Source of the DNA: an uncultured Acinetobacter sp.
GTDB taxonomy: Bacteria > Pseudomonadota > Gammaproteobacteria > Pseudomonadales > Moraxellaceae
Assembly (NCBI RefSeq): GCF_947624825.1
Contig: NZ_CANQLZ010000035.1
Coordinates: forward strand, 1 to 32,201
Length of the DNA: 32,201 nucleotides
Direction of reading: 5' to 3'
Shown: positions 18,605-27,952 of the stretch, in pieces
Layout: every line of letters begins with the position of its first letter
Position numbering within the stretch: the stretch's first letter is position 1
Notes under the pieces: model-generated
Database searches by the model: none
The model's input: only the letters and a program-made list of their open reading frames with translations
Told to the model about the DNA's origin: nothing
Translations under genes and position numbers: made by a program

Positions 18605-20098
18605 TTATTTGGTGGCTTCTTTATAGACACGGTCAGCTTCATCAAAACGATCAGTAACCTCAGCATTGGGTTGTTTACCCAATAAACTCACCACAATAAT
18701 GGCAATCGCTGAACAGATAAAGCCCGGAATGATTTCATAAATGCCTGTATCACCCCATACATTTTTCCATACAATCACCATGAGCGCACCTACCAGCATA
18801 CCGGCCAAAGCACCGTTTAAGGTCATACGACGCCAGAACAACGACAAAATAATTAAAGGGCCAAATGCTGCGCCAAAACCTGCCCATGCATAAGCAACCA
18901 AACCGAGTACTTTAGATTCTGGGTTGCCCGCCATCCAAATGGCAAGTAAGGCAATCAGTAACACCATAATACGACCCACCCACACCAATTCATTTTGGCT
19001 GGCATTTTTGCGTAATAATGACTTGTAAAAATCTTCGGTTAAAGTACTTGAACACACCAAAAGTTGACAACTTAACGTACTCATCACAGCTGCTAAAATT
19101 GCTGCCAAAACAATACCTGCCACCCATGGATTAAACAAAATTTTGGTCAGTTCCATAAACACGGTTTCAGGGTTGGCATTGACCACACTTGCCATAGCAG
19201 GGTTGGCTTCAAAATAGGCAATACCAAAGAAGCCGGCAGCAACTGCACCGCCTAGACATAAGATCATCCATGTCATACCAATACGACGTGCATTTGGAAT
19301 GGATTTGACTGAATCGGCTGCCATAAAGCGTACTAAAATATGTGGTTGCCCAAAGTAACCTAAACCCCATGCCAGTAACGATAAAATTGCGACCACACCT
19401 AAATCACCCACTAAATTGGTGGCTTGTGGGCGTGCCGCTTCAAGTGCCAAGGTCACTTGTGACATATCCGAGAAGGTCATGAGTGTCACAACAGGCGTTA
19501 AAATTAAAGCAAAAATCATTAAGCCGGCTTGAAAAGTATCTGTCCAAGACACCGCCAAGAATCCACCAATAAATACATAACTGATGGTGGCAATGGCACT
19601 GATCCAAAGCGCAGTGGTATACGACATGTCAAACATGCTTTCAAATAAACGCGCGCCTGCCACCATGCCAGATGCACAGTAAATAGCAAAGAAAATTAAG
19701 ATGACAAATGCCGAAACAATACGCAAAATTTTCTTTTGATCGTTAAAACGATTAGAAAAATAATCCGGCAAGGTCAGGGCATTATGCTGAACTTCGGTAT
19801 GCACACGTAAACGCCCTGCGACGAGTAACCAGTTGAGCCATGCACCAATAATCAGACCAATCGCGATCCACATTTCAGACAGACCAGACAGATAAATGGC
19901 ACCGGGTAAACCCATTAATAACCAACCGCTCATGTCTGAAGCACCCGCCGAAAGAGCAGTCACAAAACTACCTAAGCGACGACCACCTAAAATATAGTCA
20001 GAGAAGTTAGCGGTGGCACGATAAGCCATAAAGCCAATCGCCACCATGGCGACAATATAAAATAAAAACGTAATCAGCGTGGGATTCAGGGAGCTCAT
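18605..20098 (-). CDS. putP: Sodium/proline symporter
   Basis: A 497-residue inner-membrane transporter of the sodium:solute symporter family that imports proline with Na+. It has about thirteen hydrophobic segments. NFSDYILGGRRLGSFVTALSAGASDMSGWLLMG near residues 31-63 is the conserved Na+-binding segment of PutP. The central WGLGYFGQPHILVRFMA signature is also present. Length is that of E. coli PutP. No putA (proline dehydrogenase) lies next to it in this window. qmcA lies upstream on the same strand, 205 bases away, with a hairpin between. Confidence 0.95.
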   Translation of the reverse strand: MSSLNPTLITFLFYIVAMVAIGFMAYRATANFSDYILGGRRLGSFVTALSAGASDMSGWLLMGLPGAIYLSGLSEMWIAIGLIIGAWLNWLLVAGRLRVHTEVQHNALTLPDYFSNRFNDQKKILRIVSAFVILIFFAIYCASGMVAGARLFESMFDMSYTTALWISAIATISYVFIGGFLAVSWTDTFQAGLMIFALILTPVVTLMTFSDMSQVTLALEAARPQATNLVGDLGVVAILSLLAWGLGYFGQPHILVRFMAADSVKSIPNARRIGMTWMILCLGGAVAAGFFGIAYFEANPAMASVVNANPETVFMELTKILFNPWVAGIVLAAILAAVMSTLSCQLLVCSSTLTEDFYKSLLRKNASQNELVWVGRIMVLLIALLAIWMAGNPESKVLGLVAYAWAGFGAAFGPLIILSLFWRRMTLNGALAGMLVGALMVIVWKNVWGDTGIYEIIPGFICSAIAIIVVSLLGKQPNAEVTDRFDEADRVYKEATK

Positions 20099-20228
20099 AC
20101 ATCATCCATATTCAAATTGGACAGTTGAACAAAGCCATGACTGAATCTGCCACGACTTTGCTATATTCCTGACCACAAATTTAAAGTTGTTGAAAAAACA
20201 AAGGCGAAATTTAACCATACTTTTTTAT

Positions 20229-20270
20229 CAACTGCTGTGTTTTTAACAAACGCGACAGCAGTTGTATTTT
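20229..20270 (+). terminator. Hairpin with plus-strand T-run between qmcA and putP
   Basis: A 10-bp perfect stem CAACTGCTGT / ACAGCAGTTG with a 16-base loop is followed on the plus strand by TATTTTTT. No plus-strand gene is visible upstream of it; on the minus strand, where qmcA and putP run, it lacks a T-run. It may end an unrecognised plus-strand RNA, or act as a plain minus-strand hairpin after qmcA. Confidence 0.4.
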
Positions 20271-20303
20271 TTATAAACAGCATGTTGTTGATTAAACTCA
20301 AAT

Positions 20304-21158
20304 TTAACGATTTTGTCCCATCACGCCGCGAATGGTGCTGAGGATGTCAGCAGGTAACACCACAGTTTTGGCATTGTTGGATTTGGCCATATCTTGCATG
20401 GCTTTGACATATTGCTCACCCAATAAATAGGCCACAGGAATTTCCTTGTCACCTACAGCCGATGACACCATTTCAATGGCTTTTTGCGAGGCTTGGGCCA
20501 ATACCACTTGTGCTTCTGCATCACGGCGTGACGCTTCTAAACGACCGTCTGCTTCTAAAATTGCCGCTTGTTTTTCACCATCGGCTTTGGTGACTGTAGC
20601 ACGACGTTGACGTTCTGCCGCAGCTTGTTCTTCCATCGCGGTTTGCATGGTGTGTGATGGTTTAATATCCTGAATTTCGACCGTTTTTAAGGTAATGCCC
20701 CAATCAGAAATATCATCGGAAATGGCGGCTTTCAGCTTGGCTTTAATATGATCACGCGAAGACAAGGCATCATCGAGATCCATTTCACCCACAATTGAAC
20801 GCAGTGACGTTTGCACCATGTTTTGAATCGCCCATGAATAGTTTTCAATGCCATATACGGCTTTTTCAGGTGTGGTTAAATTAATATACGCCACAGCATT
20901 CATGAGCAAGACCGCGTTATCACGGGTAATCACTTCTTGTGATGGAATATCTAACACAATATCTTTGGTGGTGACTTTATACGCCACTTCATCTACATAA
21001 GGAATGACAAAGTTTAAGCCCGGTTGTAAGGTGGTGTGGTATTTACCTAGGCGCTGTACGATCCATTTATAACCTTGCGGTACAATGCGTACCCCTTTAA
21101 AAATGGTAACGGCGACAAAAGCCAATAAAATAAAAACAATAATCGTGGTAATCGACAT
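20304..21158 (-). CDS. qmcA: SPFH/band-7 membrane protein QmcA
   Basis: A 284-residue protein with one N-terminal transmembrane segment (about residues 3-20) and an SPFH (stomatin/prohibitin) domain from about residue 22 (VRIVPQGYKWIVQRLGKYHTTLQPG). A long alanine- and glutamate-rich coiled coil follows (EEQAAAERQRRATVTKADGEKQAAILEADG). QmcA proteins form large membrane assemblies linked to protease function (FtsH in E. coli). It starts 5 bases after the nfeD stop, so both are one transcription unit, the typical QmcA/NfeD pair (ybbK/ybbJ in E. coli). Confidence 0.92.
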   Translation of the reverse strand: MSITTIIVFILLAFVAVTIFKGVRIVPQGYKWIVQRLGKYHTTLQPGLNFVIPYVDEVAYKVTTKDIVLDIPSQEVITRDNAVLLMNAVAYINLTTPEKAVYGIENYSWAIQNMVQTSLRSIVGEMDLDDALSSRDHIKAKLKAAISDDISDWGITLKTVEIQDIKPSHTMQTAMEEQAAAERQRRATVTKADGEKQAAILEADGRLEASRRDAEAQVVLAQASQKAIEMVSSAVGDKEIPVAYLLGEQYVKAMQDMAKSNNAKTVVLPADILSTIRGVMGQNR

Positions 21159-21163
21159 GTCAT

Positions 21164-21631
21164 TTAATCTCGTTGTTGTATGTTATGGGGTTCAATCAAG
21201 AGGTCATTGCCTAAAATATCGATGACGCGAACCCGCTCGCCCACTGTAACAGGATGAGTGCTGCGACATTGCCATTCATCGGCGCCTAATACCGGCACAG
21301 CAAAACGTACTTTGATATGTTCGTGGCTTAAATGCGTTTCGATCACCATGCCCACTTGACCAATGGTTGCTTCGCGCGATAAGCCGGCTTTGGTTTTGTC
21401 AATGGACAACGGTTTGATCCATCTAAACCATGCAAAAGTGGCGCTCACTGAAAAAATAATCCATAAAATCAGTTGCAAGCTTGGACTTAAACTGGGCACT
21501 AACCAATAAATCAAGCTGACCAAAATGGCGGCTACACCAAACCAAAGGGCGGCAAAAGACGGCAAGATCAGCTCGGCTAAAATGAGTAAAATACCTAAGG
21601 CAAACCAATGCCAAGGCTCAAGGATCAACAT
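21164..21631 (-). CDS. NfeD family membrane protein (YbbJ-like)
   Basis: A 155-residue protein with hydrophobic segments at about residues 8-42 and 50-68 (two or three passes), then a soluble OB-fold domain from about residue 85 (ATIGQVGMVIE ... VTVGERVRVIDILGNDLLIEP). It is the short NfeD form without the protease domain. Such proteins partner with SPFH proteins, and here the gene leads directly into qmcA with a 5-base gap. TAGGAG is the ribosome-binding site, 7 to 8 bases before the ATG. Confidence 0.9.
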   Translation of the reverse strand: MLILEPWHWFALGILLILAELILPSFAALWFGVAAILVSLIYWLVPSLSPSLQLILWIIFSVSATFAWFRWIKPLSIDKTKAGLSREATIGQVGMVIETHLSHEHIKVRFAVPVLGADEWQCRSTHPVTVGERVRVIDILGNDLLIEPHNIQQRD

Positions 21632-21707
21632 ATGTATCTCCTACATGGGAGGAAGATTTGACTGTAGCATAGGCATACATGTGCTCAAAATTTAATGCCT
21701 ATTGAAA

Positions 21708-21733
21708 GCAAAAAAAGCGCCATCATGCGCTTT
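21708..21733 (-). terminator. Rho-independent terminator of the acyltransferase gene
   Basis: On the minus strand, the stem AAAGCGC/GCGCTTT with a 6-base loop runs into seven T residues. It lies 16 bases after the acyltransferase stop at 21749, separating that gene from nfeD. Confidence 0.85.
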
Positions 21734-21748
21734 GATTGAAGATGCTCT

Positions 21749-22360
21749 TTAGTGCTTTTGCAAGGGTTTCGCCAAGCGTTGCGGATGTTTGGCAGAAATT
21801 TTACCTGCATATAAAGCTAAAATTTTTTCTAAATCAGCCTCATAATCACCAGTTGGGCAATATGTACCTAAGCAATAAATGGTTTTGTTGGCATAGTCCA
21901 TTGCAAACATCACAATCGGCACTTGAGCGCCCAAGGCAATATGATAAAAGCCGCGTTTAAAGTCTGTGGCATTGTGTCTGGTGCCTTCTGGGGTCATACC
22001 CACCCAAATTTGCTCGCGTTTTTGAATCTCTGCAATGATTTGCTGGGTCAAGCCTTGTGCAGCATGGCGTTGTACAGGAATAACATCAAGCCAATTGAGC
22101 AAGGGCTTAAGCGGGGTGTTAAAGAGGCTCGCTTTGGCAAAGATCTGAATTTTTAAATCCATCGCCACCACAAAGTTAAAGCCATACCAACCATCAAGAT
22201 TAGAGGTATGTGGCAGAACAATGGCAACCGCTTTGGCAAGATTGGGAAATTCTCCTTTAAATTGCCAGCCTTGGGCTAAATACAATTGCTTAAAAAACTT
22301 TTGACTGAAACTGCCATCACGTCTTGGCACTAAATCAGGCAAAACCGGCAATCTGGACAT
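21749..22360 (-). CDS. PlsC-like lysophospholipid acyltransferase
   Basis: A 203-residue protein of the 1-acylglycerol-3-phosphate acyltransferase (PlsC) superfamily. Motif I appears as HTSNLDGW (H-x4-D, about residues 51-58) and motif III as TPEGTRH (about residue 124), with VIPVQR between (motif II). Such enzymes transfer acyl groups to lysophosphatidate or related lipids at the inner membrane. It is shorter than typical PlsC (about 240 residues) and belongs to the small-chain group; the exact acceptor cannot be told. AAGGA precedes the ATG by 6 bases. It diverges from the MFS gene at 22464. Confidence 0.87.
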   Translation of the reverse strand: MSRLPVLPDLVPRRDGSFSQKFFKQLYLAQGWQFKGEFPNLAKAVAIVLPHTSNLDGWYGFNFVVAMDLKIQIFAKASLFNTPLKPLLNWLDVIPVQRHAAQGLTQQIIAEIQKREQIWVGMTPEGTRHNATDFKRGFYHIALGAQVPIVMFAMDYANKTIYCLGTYCPTGDYEADLEKILALYAGKISAKHPQRLAKPLQKH

Positions 22361-22463
22361 GCAAAATCCTTGCTTGATTTACAACCTTTATATTTTAGGC
22401 TTTTCAGCTAAAAAATATAGCGGCAAAATGTGCCTTTGCACCTAATGCCTAGTTTTTAAACGT

Positions 22464-23675
22464 ATGCCATCTATTTATGTGTTGTTGTTTTCATTGTATT
22501 GGGCGCAAGGTTTGCCGGTGGGTTTTATGACCCATGCTTTACCGGTGATTTTGCGCCATGAAGGGCTGTCACTTGCACACATTGGTGGCTTTGGACTGTT
22601 AATGCTGCCATGGTCAATTAAAGTGCTGTGGGCACCTATGATTGATCGCGTTGGGCAGTACCGACAGTGGATTATAGGCTTACAGCTGTTGCTGTGTATT
22701 AGCCTGATTATTTTGGCTTATGTGCCTATTCATCAGTTGCAACACGGCAATCTGTTGGTGGTATTTTTTGTGGTGTTGTTTGTGATGAATATGGCAGCTG
22801 CCAGTCAAGATATTGCCACCGATGGTTTGGCAGTATGCAGCTTGCATGCTCAGCAACAGCATTGGGGCAGTAGCTTACAAGTGATTGGCTCACGGCTTGG
22901 GTTTATTGTGGGTGGTGGTGTGTTGCTGTGGCTGATTGATGTGTGGCAATGGCACAGTATATTTTTAGGCTTAGCACTATTGGTTGCGCTCAACACGCTG
23001 CCCATCCTGTTGTATCAACCATCTTCTTTAGCCCCTCATCGCTCAAAAAGCCCATCGCGTTTTGATGTCAAAGCTTATCTGCGTGATCTAAAAATTCGCC
23101 CTGAACTCTGGGCGTGGCTTGGGGTGTTGCTCAGTTTTAAAGTGGTCGATGGGCTAAGCGGTGCCATCATTAAAGCCTTGTTGGTAGATGTAGGGCTGAG
23201 CCTACAACAGATTGGTTTATATATTAGTGGACTTGGGGCAGTTGCAGCTTTACTTGGCGCGGCTTTAGGTGCTCTATTACTTAAATATTGCTCCCGTAGT
23301 AGGGCGTTGTGTATTTTATCGTGGCTAAAATTAAGCACCTTGTTGGGTTACATCGGGCTGGCTTATGCACTTGAGCAACAATACCGTATGGCGCCGTGGT
23401 TAATGTATAGCTTACATGCCATAGAAGATTTACTGGCCAGTATGTTGTTGGTGGTCATGCTTAGCTTGATTATGCATTACAGTCGTCCGGCATGGGCAGG
23501 TACAGATTTTACCGTACAAGTATCGATTATGGCGACGGTGAGTGGTGTGTTGTATGTGCTCAGTGGTATTGCAGCAGATGCGCTAGGTTATGTTGATTAT
23601 TTTATACTCTTACTGGGTTTAGGGCTTGTTAGTCTTTATCCAATATATCGCTGGAAAAAACATTATAGCGCTTAA
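22464..23675 (+). CDS. MFS transporter, AmpG / RhtX-FptX-like
   Basis: A 403-residue inner-membrane protein with about twelve hydrophobic segments. The start (YWAQGLPVGFMTHALPVILRHEGLS then LPWSIKVLWAPMIDRVG) is the hallmark of the AmpG-related permease group. ASQDIATDGLAV near residue 114 is also typical. AmpG imports anhydromuropeptides for recycling and beta-lactamase signalling, whereas RhtX/FptX proteins of about 400-415 residues import siderophores. The length favours the second group, but no siderophore genes are nearby, so the substrate is open. Confidence 0.82.
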   Translation: MPSIYVLLFSLYWAQGLPVGFMTHALPVILRHEGLSLAHIGGFGLLMLPWSIKVLWAPMIDRVGQYRQWIIGLQLLLCISLIILAYVPIHQLQHGNLLVVFFVVLFVMNMAAASQDIATDGLAVCSLHAQQQHWGSSLQVIGSRLGFIVGGGVLLWLIDVWQWHSIFLGLALLVALNTLPILLYQPSSLAPHRSKSPSRFDVKAYLRDLKIRPELWAWLGVLLSFKVVDGLSGAIIKALLVDVGLSLQQIGLYISGLGAVAALLGAALGALLLKYCSRSRALCILSWLKLSTLLGYIGLAYALEQQYRMAPWLMYSLHAIEDLLASMLLVVMLSLIMHYSRPAWAGTDFTVQVSIMATVSGVLYVLSGIAADALGYVDYFILLLGLGLVSLYPIYRWKKHYSA

Positions 23676-23784
23676 AAAACAATCTAAATCATTAAAATAT
23701 ATATCAAAATTAAAAATTAATCCTTTTTGTTGTTTGTCACTTAACTGTAATATTTGCGCTTCTTTGATATTTAGGAATATTTGC

Positions 23785-24924
23785 ATGAAAGCGAAATTGG
23801 CTGCAATCTTGGTACTTTCAAGTCTTAGCGCAACCAGCATGGCAGCACCGACCTTTTATGGTGAAATTGATTTAAGTATCGACTATTTAAAAGAAGACAA
23901 TGCCAACGGGCGTGATCGTGATGTCACAGAATTAAGCTCAAATAATTCATTCTTAGGTTTAAAAGGCGATGCCAAGCTTAATTCACGTTTAAATGCCTTA
24001 TATCAAGCCGAATTTACTTTGTATGGTGATGATGGTCAAAGTGGTAGCAATGATACTTTTGTACCGCGTAATATTTTTATAGGTTTAAAAGATCAGCACT
24101 TAGGTGCGATTAAACTCGGTAAGATCGACACGCCACTCAAACAGCTTTCCAGCCAAGTCGATAGCTTTAATAACTATGTTGAAAACAATGCCGATATTCA
24201 TGGCATGATGGCGGGTGAAACCCGTGTTGATAATAGCGTGGTGTATGAAGCACCCAGTATGAAAATTGCCAATGGTCAATTAGATGCCAAAGTACAATTG
24301 GCTACCGGTGAAGGTGAAGAGCGTATTAAAGCCAGTAAAGGCGGTTATGCAGTTGCTGGTCGTGGTTTGGGTGATTCTTGGTCATCTTCGTTGCTCTATA
24401 GCCAACCAACATGGCTTGCAGGTGTCGCCTATGATCAATCCATGCCAAGCCGTTTTTTAAGCCGTGGTTTTTTAAATGCACAAGATCGTGCAGTCACGGC
24501 TGATCGTAATGTGATTGCAGCTGCAGATAACTTACGTGCCATTGCGCGTGTCAATTTGGACAATGGCGTATCGTTACGTGCTTTATATCAAGTGTCTGAA
24601 ATTGCCGATCACAATTCAGGTGAAAAAGCCGATCAAGATGCATTGCTCAAAAATATTGATCAAGCCCAAGCGTGGTTATTGGGTGCTGAATACAAATTAC
24701 CCCAAGCTCAAGCATGGACAGTTAAAGCACAATATAGTCAAAATGTGGTGAGCTTTAATGACGCAACAGCAGATTATGAAGTACAGCAAATTTTAACAGG
24801 TGCCGATTACGCATTTTCTAAGCAAGTAAAAGCCTATGCGCATGCAGGTTATTTAACCATTGAACAAGCCAGCCAAGAAGATAAACAGCTATTATTGGGT
24901 ACGGGTTTAGAATACAAATTCTAA
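23785..24924 (+). CDS. Outer-membrane porin, Gram-negative general porin superfamily
   Basis: A 379-residue precursor. The signal peptide covers about residues 1-21 with a cleavage site after SMA (SATSMA|APTFYG). The mature part starts with FYGEIDLSIDYLKED and has alternating beta-strands such as NSFLGLKGDAKLNSRLNALYQAEF, and ends in the outer-membrane sorting signal LEYKF with terminal F. I chose the ATG at 23785 because it begins the signal peptide and follows AGGA by 9 bases; an open frame 53 codons longer upstream is not coding. Probably a trimeric diffusion porin; substrate unknown. It is followed by a strong terminator. Confidence 0.9.
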   Translation: MKAKLAAILVLSSLSATSMAAPTFYGEIDLSIDYLKEDNANGRDRDVTELSSNNSFLGLKGDAKLNSRLNALYQAEFTLYGDDGQSGSNDTFVPRNIFIGLKDQHLGAIKLGKIDTPLKQLSSQVDSFNNYVENNADIHGMMAGETRVDNSVVYEAPSMKIANGQLDAKVQLATGEGEERIKASKGGYAVAGRGLGDSWSSSLLYSQPTWLAGVAYDQSMPSRFLSRGFLNAQDRAVTADRNVIAAADNLRAIARVNLDNGVSLRALYQVSEIADHNSGEKADQDALLKNIDQAQAWLLGAEYKLPQAQAWTVKAQYSQNVVSFNDATADYEVQQILTGADYAFSKQVKAYAHAGYLTIEQASQEDKQLLLGTGLEYKF

Positions 24925-24932
24925 AGGATTGA

Positions 24933-24966
24933 AATAAAGGCATCATCAGATGCCTTTATTGTTTTT
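24933..24966 (+). terminator. Rho-independent terminator of the porin gene
   Basis: A perfect 12-bp stem AATAAAGGCATC / GATGCCTTTATT with a 4-base loop is followed by GTTTTT, directly after the porin stop codon. Confidence 0.9.
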
Positions 24967-25046
24967 GTGTTAAGGATCGCAAAAAACAGTCTAAAGCTTA
25001 AGTCAAGACCATGGTAAATTCAGGCTTGTTTTAAGGTAGATGATGT

Positions 25047-25739
25047 ATGGCGATCCGAGCGGTTTTATTTGATTTAGACAACACCTTAACCCATCGTGAT
25101 TTAAGCATAGAGGCGTATAGTCGCTATTTACATCAAGCTTATGCTCAGTCCTTGGCACATGATCAAATGACCGCCATAACAGCCATTATCAAACACATTG
25201 ATCAAGGTGGTTATCCTCAAAAACAATTGCTGACCCATTCTAGTATTGCTGCGTCGGTGGCTTATGCATTACAACACCAATTGCTATGGACGCATACACC
25301 ACATTTAGATGAGCTCACCCAATTTTGGTTTAAACATTTTGGCACATGTGCTGTGCCTATGTTGGGTGCGCAAGCCTTACTTCAACAGCTCAAGCAACAA
25401 GGCTTTAAACTTGGTGTGATTTCTAATGGCAAGCATCAAAGTCGGCTCAATATTTTACAAGGTTTGGGCTTTTTAGATCATTTTGATGTGGTGCATAGCT
25501 CAGAGCTTGTTGGGGTTGCCAAACCCAATGCTGAGATTTTTTTACATACGGCACATGCTTTAGACCTTGCGGCACATGAGTGTGTATTTGTAGGCGACCA
25601 TCCTGTGAATGATATACACGGCGCACAACAAGCCGGTATGCGCGCTGTGTGGTTACAAGGTTTTCATGCAAACATACAGCCATTCAAGGTGGCCAAAATC
25701 CAACATTTGGCTGAACTTTGGTACCATCTTGAGCCTTAA
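25047..25739 (+). CDS. HAD-superfamily hydrolase (subfamily IA)
   Basis: A 230-residue cytosolic phosphatase-type enzyme. Motif I is FDLDNTLT (nucleophile and acid/base aspartates, about residues 9-16), motif II is VISNG, motif III is the K of AKPNAEIF, and motif IV is FVGDHPVNDIHGA. An alpha-helical cap lies between motifs I and II. Substrate cannot be told; phosphoglycolate-like or nucleotide phosphatases are the usual relatives. Its TAA stop shares TTAA with the stop of gltL on the other strand. Confidence 0.9.
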   Translation: MAIRAVLFDLDNTLTHRDLSIEAYSRYLHQAYAQSLAHDQMTAITAIIKHIDQGGYPQKQLLTHSSIAASVAYALQHQLLWTHTPHLDELTQFWFKHFGTCAVPMLGAQALLQQLKQQGFKLGVISNGKHQSRLNILQGLGFLDHFDVVHSSELVGVAKPNAEIFLHTAHALDLAAHECVFVGDHPVNDIHGAQQAGMRAVWLQGFHANIQPFKVAKIQHLAELWYHLEP

Positions 25740-26476
25740 TGTAAAATTTTCTCTAAGAAATGTTGGGCACGTTCACTACGCTGGGTATTAAAAAACTCAT
25801 CTTTAGAGCAATCTTCAATGATTTTGCCTTGATCCATAAAAATAATGCGATGTGCTACTTGACGGGCAAAGCCCATTTCATGGGTCACACACATCATGGT
25901 CATACCATCTTTAGCAAGTTCTACCATAACGTCTAACACCTCATTAATCATCTCAGGGTCAAGCGCAGAGGTAGGTTCATCAAATAACATGGCAATCGGG
26001 TCCATGCATAGGGCACGGGCAATCGCCACACGTTGTTGTTGACCGCCTGAGAGTTCGGCTGGATATTTTTTGGCATGTTGGCTTAAACCCACACGATCTA
26101 AATAGGCCAAGCCTTTTTTAAGTGCTTCATCTTGACTGCGACCTAAGACTTTGACTTGCGCAATGCTCAGATTTTCTTGAATACTTAAATGTGGAAATAA
26201 TTCAAAATGTTGAAACACCATACCCACGCGACTACGCAGTTGGTTTAAATTGGTTTTAGGGTCTTTTAAAGCTAAACCATCCACCACAATGTCGCCTTGT
26301 TGAAAAGGCTCTAAACCATTGACGGTTTTAATCAGGGTTGATTTACCTGAACCTGAAGGACCGCATACCACCACTACTTCACCTTGGCGAATTTGGGTGT
26401 TGCAGTCGGTTAAAACTTGAAAGTCGCCATACCATTTACTGATGTTTTGAATATCAATCATTGAGGGTTGTGTCAT
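25736..26476 (-). CDS. gltL: Glutamate/aspartate ABC transporter, ATP-binding subunit
   Basis: The 246-residue ATPase that powers the GltIJKL importer on the cytosolic face. Walker A is GPSGSGKST, the Q-loop region is VFQHFELF, the signature is LSGGQQQR, Walker B is MLFDEPTSALD, and the H-loop is VTHEMGFA. It is the last gene of the operon; its ATG overlaps the gltK stop by four bases (ATGA). It ends convergently with the HAD gene inside the shared TTAA at 25736-25739, so no separate terminator fits there. Confidence 0.95.
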   Translation of the reverse strand: MTQPSMIDIQNISKWYGDFQVLTDCNTQIRQGEVVVVCGPSGSGKSTLIKTVNGLEPFQQGDIVVDGLALKDPKTNLNQLRSRVGMVFQHFELFPHLSIQENLSIAQVKVLGRSQDEALKKGLAYLDRVGLSQHAKKYPAELSGGQQQRVAIARALCMDPIAMLFDEPTSALDPEMINEVLDVMVELAKDGMTMMCVTHEMGFARQVAHRIIFMDQGKIIEDCSKDEFFNTQRSERAQHFLEKILH

Positions 26477-27156
26477 ACGCGTAACCTTTGTTGCAGTTTT
26501 TTCACCAAGAATGTTGCAAGTAGACTGAAACTAAAGTACACCAAACCGGCAAATAAAATATATTGTGTCAGTAGCGCCATAAGGTCACCACGGACATAGG
26601 TGGTTCTAAAGAAATCGAGCAGCCCAATGGCATAGACCATGGTGGAATCTTGAAATAAAATAATACTTTGTTGTAATAATAACGGCGTCATTTTGCGAAA
26701 TGCTTGCGGCAAAATAATAAAACGCATTGATTGGCTATAGCTCATGCCAAGCGCTGCCGCTGCTGCACTTTGTCCTTTGGGAATGGATTGAATCCCTGCA
26801 CGTACAATCTCGGCAAAATAAGCAGCTTCAAACAGCATAAATGCCACAATACTGGATACCAAAGCAGTGTCCATGTTTAAGTATTTGCCGGTAATGCCGG
26901 TATAGATAAACGGTACGGCAAAATAAAACCACATTAAAACCAAAAGCAGCGGAATAGAGCGAAATAAATTGACGTAGCTTTGTGCAAACAGATTAAAAAT
27001 TTTAATCGACGATAAACGCATTAAAGCCAGTAGCGTACCAATTAAAATACCGCCGACTGTGGCAAACACCAACACTTTTAAAGTGATACTAAAACCATGC
27101 CACAGCGCAGGGTAGGAGGATTGTAAGTCGCTGAAAAAAACAGTGAGCCATTCCAT
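26473..27156 (-). CDS. gltK: Glutamate/aspartate ABC transporter, permease subunit
   Basis: A 227-residue inner-membrane permease of the polar amino-acid family with about five hydrophobic segments. The EAA-type cytoplasmic loop reads SIPKGQSAAAAALGMSYSQSMRFIILPQAFR (about residues 123-153), the ATPase contact. It overlaps gltJ by one base (TAATG) and gltL by four, so translation is coupled. Confidence 0.93.
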   Translation of the reverse strand: MEWLTVFFSDLQSSYPALWHGFSITLKVLVFATVGGILIGTLLALMRLSSIKIFNLFAQSYVNLFRSIPLLLVLMWFYFAVPFIYTGITGKYLNMDTALVSSIVAFMLFEAAYFAEIVRAGIQSIPKGQSAAAAALGMSYSQSMRFIILPQAFRKMTPLLLQQSIILFQDSTMVYAIGLLDFFRTTYVRGDLMALLTQYILFAGLVYFSFSLLATFLVKKLQQRLRV

Positions 27157-27902
27157 TATTTAGACCCTCCTGTCATGAGTCCTGGAATACGTAAACGTTT
27201 TTCCAGTAGATTCATGCCTTGAATCAAGCAGACATTAATGACAATAAACACCAGGGTAACGTAGGTATAAATCTCAATGGTATTTTGGGTGTATTCACTA
27301 ATGGTTTTCATTTGTGAAATGATTTCTGCCACACCCACTAACGAGGCGATGGATGTATTTTTAACGCAATTGGTCAGCTCTGAGCTTAACGGCGGCAAAA
27401 TCATCCGAAACGACTGCGGTAAAATAATGTAACGGTATAACTGAAAAGTTGAAAACCCCATAGCATAACCGGCATTAATTTGACCGCATGGTATGGCTTC
27501 AATCCCAGTGCGGACTTGTTCACAGACCCTTGCTGCGGTAAATAAACCTAAACCTACACTGGCTGAAATCAGTGCTGTGGTATTGGCACCTAAATCATTG
27601 ATCCACCAAGTTTGAATTGCATCGGGTAAAAAATTTGGCACCACATAAAACCAAATAAACAACTGAATCAGTAATGGCACATTGCGAAATAAAGTCACAT
27701 AGCCTGTGCCAATCGCGCGTGCCGTTTGGCTTGGCAGGGTGCGCATAATGCCAAGTACACTGCCCAACACTAAAGCAATGCTCCATGCCACCACGGCAAT
27801 CACAAACAGCCAACCTAAACCAGTAATTAACCAATCTAAATAGGTGGTGTCAGCTACACCAGTGGCTTGCCATAATACGCCCCAATTCCAACTATAATTC
27901 AT
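27156..27902 (-). CDS. gltJ: Glutamate/aspartate ABC transporter, permease subunit
   Basis: A 248-residue polar amino-acid permease, the heterodimer partner of GltK. It has hydrophobic segments from about residue 24, the conserved YVTLFRNVPLLIQLFIWFYVVP stretch, and the EAA loop AIPCGQINAGYAMGFSTFQLYRYIILPQSFR. The N-terminal periplasmic-side stretch with YSWNWGVLW is typical of GltJ. A perfect 8-bp hairpin lies between the upstream gltI stop and this start. Confidence 0.93.
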   Translation of the reverse strand: MNYSWNWGVLWQATGVADTTYLDWLITGLGWLFVIAVVAWSIALVLGSVLGIMRTLPSQTARAIGTGYVTLFRNVPLLIQLFIWFYVVPNFLPDAIQTWWINDLGANTTALISASVGLGLFTAARVCEQVRTGIEAIPCGQINAGYAMGFSTFQLYRYIILPQSFRMILPPLSSELTNCVKNTSIASLVGVAEIISQMKTISEYTQNTIEIYTYVTLVFIVINVCLIQGMNLLEKRLRIPGLMTGGSK

Positions 27903-27918
27903 AGGCTCTCCTTATGCC

Positions 27919-27939
27919 TAAAGCCAAAAACTGGCTTTA
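27919..27939 (-). promoter_or_regulatory. Intercistronic stem-loop between gltI and gltJ
   Basis: A perfect 8-bp stem TAAAGCCA / TGGCTTTA with a 5-base loop fills the 50-base gap. No T-run follows on the minus strand, so it is more likely an mRNA-stabilising or partial-stop hairpin. Such a hairpin would leave the binding-protein gene expressed more than the permease genes, a common arrangement in ABC import operons. Confidence 0.55.
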
Positions 27940-27952
27940 AGCAGGATCAATC

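Noticed and set aside
23626..23784. 53-codon N-terminal extension of the porin frame
   Set aside because: The signal peptide starts at the ATG at 23785, and the extension overlaps the upstream transporter gene.
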